Shown here one piece after another: positions 55,752 to 64,000 of a stretch of 64,000 nucleotides of DNA (its first letter is position 1; each line of letters begins with the position of its first letter). This stretch comes from Linepithema humile (lineage: Eukaryota > Arthropoda > Insecta > Hymenoptera > Formicidae). The translations under genes were made by a program, and so were the position numbers. The notes beneath the pieces were generated by a model. It searched no databases. It saw only the letters and a program-made list of their open reading frames with translations, and was not told the origin of the DNA. Location: positions 15,686,001-15,750,000 of the forward strand of contig NC_090133.1 of assembly GCF_040581485.1 (NCBI RefSeq), read 5' to 3'.

Positions 55752-56477
55752 ATGAAACGATACAAGGGTGCCGGTTTACTGAACAGTGTGATAAATCGAC
55801 TACCGTTGGAGCTGCATATACCCGGCTACCAATTTTGCGGGCCGGGGACTCGTCTGCGGAAACGACTCGCGCGAGGGGATCGAGGTATCAATCCGTTGGA
55901 CGCGGCGTGTCGCGATCACGACGTCGCGTACTCGCAAAACCGCGAATCAGCGGACCGCCACGCGGCCGATCGCGTTCTCGCCGATAAAGCGCGGGAGCGG
56001 ATCACCGCTGCGGACGCGACTCTCGGTGAGAGGGCCGCCGCTACCGCCGTATGGGCTGCTATGAAAGCAAAGACGAAATTGGGGATGGGTATGACAAAGG
56101 GAAAGAAGAAGAAGAAGATCAAGAAAAGGAGAACGCTTCCGACGGCGAAACGCGGTGGTATGTTACCGTTGTTACCGCTCTTGGGAGTCATCGGTTCGCT
56201 TGCCGGTGGAGCAGCGGGTGTTGCAAAGGCGGTGAACGACTCCAAGGCCGCGCGACGACAACTCGAAGAGATGAAACGTCACAATAAAGCTATGGAAGGA
56301 CGGGGGATTTATCTCGCTCCGTACAAGCGGGGCAAAGGATTGAAGAAGAAGAAGAAGGAAAAAAAAAAACGTCGAAAAAACGATAGAGATGCCCGCGGGT
56401 GCCACCACCAATCTACAGTTGTCACGAATAGCGAAGCGTATGCGAATACCGTATTTCCGAGGTGTCTACATGCGTAA
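55752..56477 (+). CDS. Virion protein with PLA2-like domain and core-protein-like tail
   Basis: The N-terminal about 80 residues have the two marks of parvovirus-VP1-type phospholipase A2: a calcium loop (YQFCGPGTRLRK) and the catalytic His-Asp with Tyr (DAACRDHDVAYSQ). Next come an Ala-rich helix, a basic tract, a hydrophobic glycine-rich segment (MLPLLPLLGVIGSLAGGAAG), RGIYLAPYKRGKGL and a long Lys-rich tail resembling adenovirus core/pVI-like proteins. Such an enzyme would help virions through endosomal membranes. The tail crosses an A10 run (56359-56368), where length changes alter the C-terminus and overlap with the protease frame; a stop in another frame lies just before the protease ATG, so the 241-aa end is uncertain. 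Confidence 0.8.
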   Translation: MKRYKGAGLLNSVINRLPLELHIPGYQFCGPGTRLRKRLARGDRGINPLDAACRDHDVAYSQNRESADRHAADRVLADKARERITAADATLGERAAATAVWAAMKAKTKLGMGMTKGKKKKKIKKRRTLPTAKRGGMLPLLPLLGVIGSLAGGAAGVAKAVNDSKAARRQLEEMKRHNKAMEGRGIYLAPYKRGKGLKKKKKEKKKRRKNDRDARGCHHQSTVVTNSEAYANTVFPRCLHA

Positions 56478-56826
56478 CGCTTTACCCGACGAGATACACC
56501 GAAACGAGAGCGGTATCGTGAATTTGGACGATGTCGACGGGCCGGGCACGCATTGGGTGGCGTACGCCAAGAGAGGCGATCGCGCCGTATACTTTGACAG
56601 CTTTGGCAATTTGCAACCGCCGAAGGAGCTTACACGCTACCTCGGAGACACCGATACAACGATAACGTACAATCGCACGGTCTACCAGACGTACGATCAA
56701 ACGATCTGCGGACAATTGTGTCTCCTGTTCCTCCAGAAAATAGATATAAAAATCGATCCACCATCGATCGACATCAGTCGTCGATGGAATCTCGGCAATG
56801 TCGCTGACGCTCACTCTAAGCGGTAA
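56389..56826 (+). CDS. Adenain-like cysteine protease
   Basis: 145 aa. Catalytic residues: His in GPGTHWVAYAKRG, Asp in AVYFDSFGNLQPP, Cys in QTICGQLCLLFLQ, with the Gln for the oxyanion hole (YDQTICG). Spacing fits adenovirus-type maturation proteases (family C5). It would cut capsid and core precursors during assembly. It overlaps the PLA2-like gene at its start and the penton gene at its end by 29 nt. Confidence 0.9.
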   Translation: MPAGATTNLQLSRIAKRMRIPYFRGVYMRNALPDEIHRNESGIVNLDDVDGPGTHWVAYAKRGDRAVYFDSFGNLQPPKELTRYLGDTDTTITYNRTVYQTYDQTICGQLCLLFLQKIDIKIDPPSIDISRRWNLGNVADAHSKR

Positions 56827-57526
56827 AAGCAGCGTTCTCACGGTGGATTATTTTCCACCGATAGACTTAAGCGATGGGGACTACGAGCTCGGCCTAACCA
56901 CGATGGAGACCTACAACACGATTCCGAACGTGACGGTAGCGAACGATAAATTTTATTTTGACGACAATGACGAAGAAATTACAATTCCCGAAGGATCGTA
57001 CGAATTGGACGCCATTGCTTCTTATCTGAAACGCGCGATACTGCAAAAACGAGGAAAAGGCGAAGAGCAGGATTATCCATTGTCACTTCGTCCCAACGTT
57101 AATACCATGAGGAGTGAAATCATGTGCGCTTTTCGGATAAATTTCGCCAAACCGAATACCATCGGACCATTGTTGGGATTTTCGATGGGTCGTATACTGG
57201 AACCGAGAAAGTGGTACGAATCAGACTCCTCGGTAAACATCATCAACGTAAACATTATTCGAGTGGAATGCAGCATTACCGCGGGTGCGTACGCCAACGA
57301 CAAGTCGGTGCACACGATACACGAATTTTCACCGAACGTGCCTCCGGGATATAAAGTCTCGGAAACACCGGCGCAAATCATTTACCTTCCGGTCATCGCG
57401 AGGAGTGTTACCGATATCACCTTGCGTGTGGTGGATCAAGACGGACGATTGATCGACTTTCGCGGAGAGGAGATTACCATCAGACTGCACTTGCGGCGAC
57501 GCGGTGCGAGGAAATGCTCGTGTTGA
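56798..57526 (+). CDS. Penton (minor capsid) protein
   Basis: 242 aa of mostly beta-strand character (single jelly-roll expected). Landmarks: DYFPPIDLSDGDYELGLTTM, NDKFYFDDNDEEITIPEG, IGPLLGFSMGRILEPRKWYE and YLPVIARSVTDITLRVVDQD. These are typical of Polinton/adintovirus pentons as I know them. It lies between the protease and the major capsid gene, as in other Polintons. Frame intact. Confidence 0.85.
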   Translation: MSLTLTLSGKSSVLTVDYFPPIDLSDGDYELGLTTMETYNTIPNVTVANDKFYFDDNDEEITIPEGSYELDAIASYLKRAILQKRGKGEEQDYPLSLRPNVNTMRSEIMCAFRINFAKPNTIGPLLGFSMGRILEPRKWYESDSSVNIINVNIIRVECSITAGAYANDKSVHTIHEFSPNVPPGYKVSETPAQIIYLPVIARSVTDITLRVVDQDGRLIDFRGEEITIRLHLRRRGARKCSC

Positions 57527-57645
57527 ACGAACAGCGAGTGATTGAGAGAGCAACGAAAATTGTGAAAAAATCGCCATTCAAGAGGCTCAGTACGACGAAC
57601 GTAAACTTTTTACAATCGTTGGGATTCGTTGTGAGAAACGCTTAA
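57514..57645 (+). CDS. 43-aa conserved small protein between penton and capsid genes
   Basis: MLVLNEQRVIERATKIVKKS then PFKRLSTTNVNFLQSLGFVV. It overlaps the penton end by 13 nt and stops 4 nt before the capsid ATG. A short basic helix followed by a hydrophobic segment; I recall comparable small ORFs at this position in insect Polintons. Role unknown. Confidence 0.65.
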   Translation: MLVLNEQRVIERATKIVKKSPFKRLSTTNVNFLQSLGFVVRNA

Positions 57646-57649
57646 GGAG

Positions 57650-58852
57650 ATGGATATACTCGACATCGTTGACAAGCCCGTCTTCGACGAGCGTATCGTG
57701 AAATATGAGATGCACACGTACAATCCGTACACTAACACGACGTTGGGACACAGCGACGAGATACGAATACCTATACAACAACAGGATTTGTACACGTTGC
57801 CGTGTGAGAGTTTTCTCTACGTTGAAGGAAAACTCGTTATGAATCCTACCGGTGAGAATAGAGATGTCGTGTGTATTATGGGAAATAATTGTGTCGCGTT
57901 CATGTTTGAAGAAATGCGATACGAGCTCGACGGAGTTGAAATCGATCGTAACAGTAACGCTGGAATAACAACGACGATCAAAAATTATATATCGCTGACG
58001 ACGGAGAAGAGCAAGATGCTGAAATACGCATCGTGGAATCCGAATGGATATTCGTTGATCGATGGAAACTTTAATTTTTGCGTTCCGCTCAATGCTCTGT
58101 TTGGATTCTGCGAGGACTACAAGCGCATCGTGATCAACGCTCGTCACGAACTTGTATTGATACAATCGCGCAACGATAACAATTGTCTCGTAGGACGAGT
58201 CGGTGCGAATCCGACGATCGAGCTACTCAAGATACAGTGGCAAATGCCTCACGTATCTCTGAGCGAAGTCAACAAGCTGTCTCTTCTTCGAACTTTGAAA
58301 AGCGGACGATATCTGAGCGTGTGCTTCCGTTCGTGGGATCTGTACGAGTTTCCTCTGCTGCAAAACACGACCAAGCATTCCTGGGCGATCAAAGCTGCAA
58401 CGCAATTGGAAAAACCGCGATACGTAATCTTCGCTCTCCAAACCGGTCGAAAAAACGTACTGTCTGAAAACGCTGCGCAATTTGACGATTGTAAACTCAC
58501 CAATGTGAGACTGCATCTGAATTCAGATTTTTATCCGTACGACGACATGAACTTGGATTTCGACAGAAATCGATACGCTATACTGTACAACATGTATGCG
58601 CGTTTCCGCAAAGCCTATTACGGACAGGACGATACGTATTTGGATATCGATGATTTCTTGATAACCGGTCCGTTCGTAGTCATAGATTGTTCGCGACAAA
58701 ACGACTCTGTCAAGAACGCCACCGTCGACGTGCGAATAGAATTTGATTGTAAGGAAAATATACCGGCCAACACCACCGCCTATTGTCTCGTTATACACGA
58801 TCGAATGGTCGAATATAATCCACTGAACAACATTGTGCGCAGACTCGTGTGA
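57650..58852 (+). CDS. Major capsid protein (double jelly-roll, hexon-like)
   Basis: 400 aa. Begins MDILDIVDKPVFDERIVKYE, with typical MCP landmarks NTTLGHSDEIRIPIQQQDLY, FMFEEMRYELDGVEIDRN, YGQDDTYLDIDDFLITGPFV and YCLVIHDRMVEYNPLNNIVR. It forms the icosahedral shell together with penton. Length is at the lower end for the family. Open throughout. Confidence 0.9.
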   Translation: MDILDIVDKPVFDERIVKYEMHTYNPYTNTTLGHSDEIRIPIQQQDLYTLPCESFLYVEGKLVMNPTGENRDVVCIMGNNCVAFMFEEMRYELDGVEIDRNSNAGITTTIKNYISLTTEKSKMLKYASWNPNGYSLIDGNFNFCVPLNALFGFCEDYKRIVINARHELVLIQSRNDNNCLVGRVGANPTIELLKIQWQMPHVSLSEVNKLSLLRTLKSGRYLSVCFRSWDLYEFPLLQNTTKHSWAIKAATQLEKPRYVIFALQTGRKNVLSENAAQFDDCKLTNVRLHLNSDFYPYDDMNLDFDRNRYAILYNMYARFRKAYYGQDDTYLDIDDFLITGPFVVIDCSRQNDSVKNATVDVRIEFDCKENIPANTTAYCLVIHDRMVEYNPLNNIVRRLV

Positions 58853-58911
58853 AAAGTTATAAATTAGACGTGTGCGTACGCGGACATGTCAGTTTTCCGA
58901 CGATCGACGAC
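58853..58911 (+). promoter_or_regulatory. Short intergenic region with a TATA-like motif
   Basis: GTTATAAATTAG at 58857-58868 precedes the ATG at 58912 of the interrupted gene by about 50 nt. Confidence 0.4.
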
Positions 58912-61470
58912 GATGTCGAACGTACCAATTTTCGTCATAGAACTTATAGTAAATGGAAGAGGAATAGCGTATCTAAACAATGGGTGGAAAGTGTGAGCAA
59001 CATCTAAGAGACAGAAGATGTATTTCTGTCCTGCTCAGTGACTTTTCTTCTCTCTGCGCATGTGCCAAGCGAGACGCGGTATTTTAATTGTCGAGTTCTC
59101 TGTAACCTCTGCTTTAAAAAATATGAAATAATTGCAAACTATCATATTAAAAAGGAAAAACCATTTAATAAGATATAAGAACAAAAATAGATAACGACAC
59201 AAAGAATACATAAAAATAAATACAATATGAGATATAATGTTGAAAGAAATATATGATATATGTATATATATAATGGAATTATCAAGAAACTTATAAAAAA
59301 GTACTTATAATAGATAATTTATTGATGATAAAAATGTATTATTTTCGAATACTTGTGGCGTATGTATTGTTTTTTTTCAGCATCACTTGAAAATTTTGCT
59401 TCGTGATATAGACGTATTTTAACATATATTTCAATGATACATTTTATCAACTGTATCTTATGATTATCAAAAATATCTTGATTTCTTATATGTTCAAACA
59501 TAGCATCGTGCGTAAAACTATAATCAATCACAGCATTAAAGACTTTTAACGCTAAAAAATCTTTAATATTTTTTTTAATAAAAATAATATGGTTATTCTG
59601 TCTTATAATTTTTTCGCACGCGCTTGTAATTTTTATTACATCTTCCGAGGGAATTGTCAATTTTCCTCTATTTTTAAATGTAATTAAATTTGAGGTATTA
59701 TTCGTAGATGTTAAAAAAGAGGCACATGTCTCACATATTTTTTTATCACGGGTCATTTTTTTTACTACGAATCCACTGATATATTTTACAACATCTTCTA
59801 CGTACGAACTAAGAGACCATAACAAAGCTAAATAATCATGGTCAAACATGTCGATAGCAAAAATTGTTTCAGAATCATATGATTCGGTGTATATTGGTTC
59901 AGACTCTGAACTTCAGAGTATTTTTTTGTTGTTGAAGGTGCGTACAATATATGAATATCGTTAATTAGGCAATTTCCTTTTTCCGACGCACTAATTTCAT
60001 GCCTGACCATCAACCTTTTGTATGCTGCTTCAAACTGTTGAGCGTTAGGATTGTTATTGAACCCTCCCCGACTTCTCAGAGCGCTAAAAAATGTTTCCAA
60101 ATGATCTTGATTAAGTTTAAATGTTAATAAATAATTTAATTTTAATTGTTTTAAAACATTCCACAATTGAAATATATTTTTTAAACAGATAATAAATCCT
60201 AGAAAGCCAGTTTTTCTACTACTTCTTAGAATAGATTGATTTTGTACATTTTTTAAATCGCTTATATATTCTATAATTTTATCAACATGAGCTTTTAACT
60301 CGTCATAGTTTTTATTCGTTAAAGGTACTTTATAACTCGTTCCTCTTGAAAACTGACTACGCACGTTCAAGATATCAAAAGCGTTATTAAACACCGAGCA
60401 AAATTCAGCCGTTTTTTCTGGAGAATGGAATTGCTTATAATTACTTGTGTGCACATATTTGAGGGCAAAACAAACACTTTCACTCAGTGTTTGAGCAGCT
60501 AGCTTAACATTCATTCTATTGTTTTGATAGAAAATGTGTTTTTTTGTTAATTTTGTACCAGCACGCAACCCTTCTTCTTCCTCCAGCTTTTGCAGGAGCA
60601 CAATATCCTGCCAATGGATATCTGCATTTTTACTTTTCATAATTTTTTGATCACCCAAAGTATTTCGAACTAATTTTAACATATGACATGGATCAAAAAA
60701 ACAAAAGATTTTTTTTTCGTTACAGGATTGATAAAATATGGCTTAAAAGCAGTTCCTAATTCAAAATTTGCACCTAAATATTTGCACATATTTATGTTAA
60801 CGCTAGCTCCATCAAAAGTTACGAAATGCACTTCTACTCCTGTCATTTCTATCAACTCCAGGCATTTTTCTAATAAACTGGCTCTCTCAGCTCCATTTAA
60901 CGAGTTCAGTAAGAAATATCCTACAGGAATTTTCCAGTGGCCGTTGATCGCGACAAGCATGAAAACTAGGGCGTTTGTTGCTTTAAGTGAATGATCTACA
61001 TGAAAAGCGTCATTATGATCAACTCCGAAATCAATAAGTCCATAGTATCTTTGTCCGTCATAAGTTACTTGTTGTCGAATCGCTATTTCGTCTATTACGA
61101 TATTACAAATAATCGGATTATCACTTTTTTCAACTTGACACTTTAGAGCTTCAAATGCTTCTGCAGTAAATCCAGGGCGTCCATTCAATACTGAATACCA
61201 TTTTCGAATTGTAGAGGGTTCAGGTAAAAGATTACAGAAACTCTTTCGTACGTAATTGTAAGCTTTTGAAGAATAAAAGTTTAACGTAAGAGTAAATGCT
61301 CTTAATTCAGGTAAATATTTTTTTTTCTTAGTTTGCTTGCGTTTAAAGATTTCTCGCATTGGGTCAGGTAATTGTGTCTGAAAAAAATCAACGTGTATAC
61401 GTGATTACATTATTTTATTACGCTTGTGCACTGAAAATTAATCTTATTACTATATACAATTTTTTCAAAG

Positions 61471-61610
61471 GTTGTATTCATAGTCCATTTTTATTCTTAG
61501 ATTATCTTAAATACTGTCTTAAGATACTAATATGACTTTTTAATCGATTCATAGCATTTTAAGATCATATTTAAAACAATCTTAAATATAAGAACGGATT
61601 ATGAATACTG
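61471..61610. mobile_element. Palindromic MITE, GTATTCATAGTCC family, copy 2
   Basis: Arms GTATTCATAGTCCATTTTTA / ATAAGAACGGATTATGAATAC, matching 39363-39513. It directly follows exon 4 of the P transposase gene. Confidence 0.8.
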
Positions 61611-61965
61611 TCCAAAATGTACCATTAAGCAATCGACAGCATTATCTGATATGAAATTCTTCTTCTTGAGGTGATCTATTAAGTCTTTTATAGTTTTAAG
61701 ACGCTTTTTCAATCTACCAGTAGTTTGTTGTAATGTTAAAATTTGTCTTCTTTGTTTCTTTACTACCAGCTTTGCTAAATTAAAAGCTCTCTTAGCTCTT
61801 CGTGGTGTAGCTAAATGTGGTGTCTTAATATCACCAATATAACGTGGTTCATTATAACGTGGAGAGTTTGGAGGAGTTACATTTATCAATGAAACTACAT
61901 CAATGGTACCTGATAAATAATAATAATTAGTGAAACTATTTTCTCATGTAATGAATAATTAAAGC

Positions 61966-62232
61966 TTGCATCAGATTATGCAACTTGTTGCAGCAATTCA
62001 CAAGCGATCTAATAAATTACTAGTATACACTATAGGTCTGTTCTTTATAGCTGAACTGGCTGTACTAGTTCAGAGTTTATCTTTTTCCTTCCACATTGGA
62101 AGGAGAAAGATAAACTCTGAACTAGTGCAGCCAGTTTAGCTATAAAAAACAGACCTTATGTGTTGTATGGTTCATTTTTAGTAATTTACTAAATCACTTG
62201 CGAATTGCTGCAACAAGATGCATAGTCCAATG
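61966..62232. repeat. Nested palindromes in a P-element intron
   Basis: Outer arms AACTTGTTGCAGCAATTCAC / GCGAATTGCTGCAACAAG surround an inner 121-bp MITE at 62035-62155 (GGTCTGTTCTTTATAGCTGA and inverse), the second copy of the 16997 family. The MITE inserted into an older palindrome. Confidence 0.85.
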
Positions 62233-63624
62233 CAGATTTAAGATTTTACTTGTGAATATGAAATGTTAAAGTGATACTTCATAAATCATGACACATTTAA
62301 AAAACTCACTGTGATGAATTTCTTCTTCATCTGGAATTAGTTCATTCAAATTTTCATCAGCTATATGTTGAATTGAAGTATATGCTTCCTCTTCACAGAT
62401 ATTTACCATTTTGTTCCGTTTTATATCAATTTCCTCATGTTTGCAATCTTTATCATTATGGCTCCTAAAATTATGTTTTATATATATAACTAAATCAAAT
62501 AATTTGTTTTACATAATACAGTTTGTCTTTTCATGTACATATCTTTTTCTACTTTTGATATAGTAAATAGATGGTATGCTTCTATTTTTTAAAACTTTAT
62601 TTTTTGTTGTGAGAAGATAATCTTTTTCTGTGAAGTGATTTGAGCATAAAAAAGTGGAAGTTTTGAGAACAACTTCATCAAAATTACAAAATTTTAGCCA
62701 TTCTGGTCTTATTTGCACATTATTTGGAAATCTGCAAAAATTGGAATGTAATTTTATTTAACCTAAAATATCATGCAAGCATAAAACACATGTATTTATT
62801 AGAAGCTGTTATTATTAATATTAGAAGCTGTGAAATACATTTACTTACTTGTGATAAGATACTGTTTTGTCACGATTACCACATAAAACACAATATCGAA
62901 CCATTTTACATTTAAAATTAACGATCTCGTACACAGAAAACAACAAATCACAAAAAACTGTGAAAATTGATGAAAATATTACGATCATGTGTTGTTCTAA
63001 AATCTGAAATTTTGATTGGTGGAACTTGGTCATGCGCATAGAGAAGAATAGTCATTGAGTAGGACAAAAAGATACTTCTGTCCTTTAGATCTTGCTCACA
63101 GCTCGTCACCCCGTATTCCTCTTCCATTTACTATAAGTTCTATGATTTTCGTCGACTTGCAAGGTTACGCGTTCAACAACATTTTTATCGTGAAAGAAGC
63201 AGCGGTACTTCGAGATGGCGAAACGCTGTCTCATTACGTATTTCGTGAACACGTACCGTGGTATCTGTTGACGAAATCGGAAAAATCGCTGGTGTGTTGG
63301 TTACGGATACACCATCACGGCTTCCGATGGGAAGATGGACACGTCTCGTACAGTCGGATGAAAAGCCTCATCAACAACGCCATTGGTACGGAACCGCCTC
63401 TGATATATGTGAAAGGACTCGAGAAGAAAAAGTGGCTGTGCGAGATTTTGGAAGATGATGTAGAGATCGAAACGATCGATGCGGATTACGAAGATATCGC
63501 ACGCCTGACGAACTTGGATGTAATCGGAACCTTGTGCTGCGCGTATCACACGAAACATTGCGCTATGCGGAATGTTTGCAAATTGTACAAGTGGTGGTTT
63601 GAGCGTAACAAACGTGTAACATAA

Positions 63625-63875
63625 CAATGATTTATATTAATAAAATGATTTATATTAATAAAATGATTTATATCGTACGACTTTTATTCCACCACAGTTA
63701 TACAATCCTCGTGACATATGATCTGTCGCTTATCTCGCAGTAGGATAGGTCAGTGAATAGGATGGGAAAAGAGTCTGGTAAAAAAATAAAAAATTAATTT
63801 ATTTAATATGAATAACATTTATTAAAAAAACAATAAAAAAAATATATGTACATTTAAGCAAACAAAATTTTTTTT
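63625..63875. other. AT-rich convergent 3' region
   Basis: Begins with a triplicated 18-bp-type repeat (AATGATTTATATTAATAA) at about 63627-63675 and contains AATAAA signals on both strands. No gene seen. Confidence 0.5.
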
Positions 63876-64000
63876 TTAATTGCAAAAAAAAGTTTTTTCC
63901 TCGCGAGGAATCTGGCGAAACCGACGACTTCGAAAGCGCGCCGCAGGAACCTCGCCCGACCAAGTTTTCCTCCGACTCTTCTTCTCTACCACCTGTTTGA
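63876..64000 (-). CDS. C-terminal end of an ORF running off the window
   Basis: The minus strand has about 41 open codons up to a TAA at 63878-63876, rich in Arg/Lys/Ser with FRSRRFRQIPREEKTFF near the end. Base composition is GC-richer than the flanks, as in the other Polinton genes. Another minus frame is open too, so the frame is not certain. Possibly the next Polinton gene, convergent with the interrupted one. Confidence 0.3.
   Translation of the reverse strand, partial: KQVVEKKSRRKTWSGEVPAARFRSRRFRQIPREEKTFFCN

Larger units (their letters stand above)
59319..62904 (-). pseudogene. P-element/THAP9-like transposase, two frameshifts
   Basis: Exons: 62904-62849, 62731-62513, 62464-62310, 61909-61623, then 61377 to 59319. 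Exons 1-2 encode a C2CH THAP zinc finger (MVRYCVLCGNRDKTVSYHK, then RPEWLKFCNF and FLCSNHF). Exon 4 has a leucine-zipper-like coiled coil (KKQRRQILTLQQTTGRLKKR). The last exon has the RNase H-like core with Asp in NIVIDEIAIRQQ, Asp in HFVTFDGASVNIN, and the late Glu region LETFFSALRSRGGFNNNP. Frameshifts lie at an A9 run near 60710 and at about 59880-59930. It would bind the 31-bp ends and excise the element with GTP as cofactor. Probably inactive. Confidence 0.88.
58936..63144 (-). mobile_element. P element, 4209 bp, 31-bp TIRs, 8-bp target duplication
   Basis: Terminal inverted repeats of exactly 31 bp are identical at both ends (CATAGAACTTATAG... and reverse complement), flanked by ATTTTCGT at 58928-58935 and 63145-63152. 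These are the hallmark TIR and duplication lengths of the P superfamily. Subterminal sequence (GTGAGCAA..CTAA..GACAGAAG) is also partly inverted. It carries a THAP-domain transposase on the minus strand. Identical ends and target copies point to recent arrival, but MITEs sit in its introns and the gene has frameshifts. Confidence 0.97.
58912..63624 (+). pseudogene. Conserved Polinton gene interrupted by a P element
   Basis: The first eight codons lie at 58912-58935, and the remainder resumes at the second target-site copy (63145-63152) and runs to 63624 (about 165 aa in all). The body has FNNIFIVKEAAVLRDGETLS, YVFREHVPWYLLTKSEKSLV, WLRIHHHGFRWEDGHVSYS, IYVKGLEKKKWLCEILED and several Cys/His near the end (CCAYHTKHCAMRNVCKLYKW). 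This family is common in insect genomes and Polintons in my memory, function unknown; the His/Asp pattern might fit a nuclease-like fold. The open frame to its left (from 63055) reads P-element sequence and is not part of the gene. Apart from the insertion it looks undamaged. Confidence 0.85.
45070..64000. mobile_element. Polinton/adintovirus-like element (left end to beyond window)
   Basis: Gene content is diagnostic: protein-primed type B DNA polymerase, retroviral-type integrase with chromodomain, FtsK/HerA-type packaging ATPase, adenain-like protease, penton and double jelly-roll capsid. The left end is placed near 45070, where hAT sequence stops and G-rich sequence begins (AGTAGTTATATTATGGGGG), but no terminal repeat partner is visible, so the right end lies outside. 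Without the nested P element at least 14.7 kb is present. Polymerase is broken, while capsid, protease, ATPase and integrase frames are open. Confidence 0.9.

Overview
The window is a eukaryotic, AT-rich, intron-containing stretch packed with transposable elements. Spliceosomal introns are short (59-77 nt in the viral-type genes) and AT-rich. TA-rich microsatellites, mariner, Tc1, Harbinger, hAT and P elements, Gypsy and LINE fragments and a Polinton-type element together suggest an arthropod, most likely an insect; an ant or other hymenopteran is my best guess, from memory of similar protein families only. I see no clearly intact host housekeeping gene. The only host-like remnants are a diverged ubiquitin-like gene, a CtIP/Sae2-like gene that lies inside a transposon, and one orphan THAP exon.

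Layout. 1-2609: two tail-to-tail LINE 3' ends forming an inverted repeat, with a palindrome and a possible solo LTR between them and a 149-bp MITE in one arm. 2610-13061: a 10.45-kb PIF/Harbinger element with 11-bp terminal repeats and a CTA target duplication, inserted in LINE coding sequence that resumes at 13065. It carries a Myb/SANT-type gene (+), a DDE transposase gene (-), an extra polyQ/RGG gene (-) between two 1127-bp inverted arms, and two nested palindromic elements. 13793-21003: a ubiquitin-like gene of two exons. Its intron is filled by a 6.3-kb CCCA...TGGG element (14504-20767) carrying an eight-exon DUF4806-type gene. 21004-31999: a second, 11-kb CCCA...TGGG element with a CACTA/EnSpm-like transposase, another DUF4806-type gene and a CtIP/Sae2-like gene, plus a nested mariner. 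32044-38818: small repeats, a LINE tail, and a 5'-truncated Gypsy element (minus) split by a 1.75-kb solo LTR. 39363-45003: MITEs, an orphan THAP exon, a Tc1 element and a truncated hAT element.

About 45070 to beyond the right edge: a Polinton/adintovirus-like element. Early genes are on the + strand: a small unknown protein and a protein-primed type B DNA polymerase, now broken by two stops and a frameshift. A minus-strand block holds a small protein, packaging ATPase, DUF8207-like protein, fibre-like coiled coil and chromodomain integrase. A plus-strand block holds a PLA2/core-like protein, adenain-type protease, penton, a 43-aa protein, the major capsid protein, and a conserved gene that is interrupted. 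The two blocks diverge from one short TATA-containing region, and their ORFs are packed with overlaps or very short gaps.

The gene after the capsid gene is split by a 4209-bp P element (58936-63144) with textbook 31-bp terminal repeats and an 8-bp target duplication. Many insertions here can be dated relative to one another because the target reading frame is still recognisable on both sides. Most transposase and replication genes carry at least one frameshift or stop. The Polinton capsid, protease, ATPase and integrase frames appear open.
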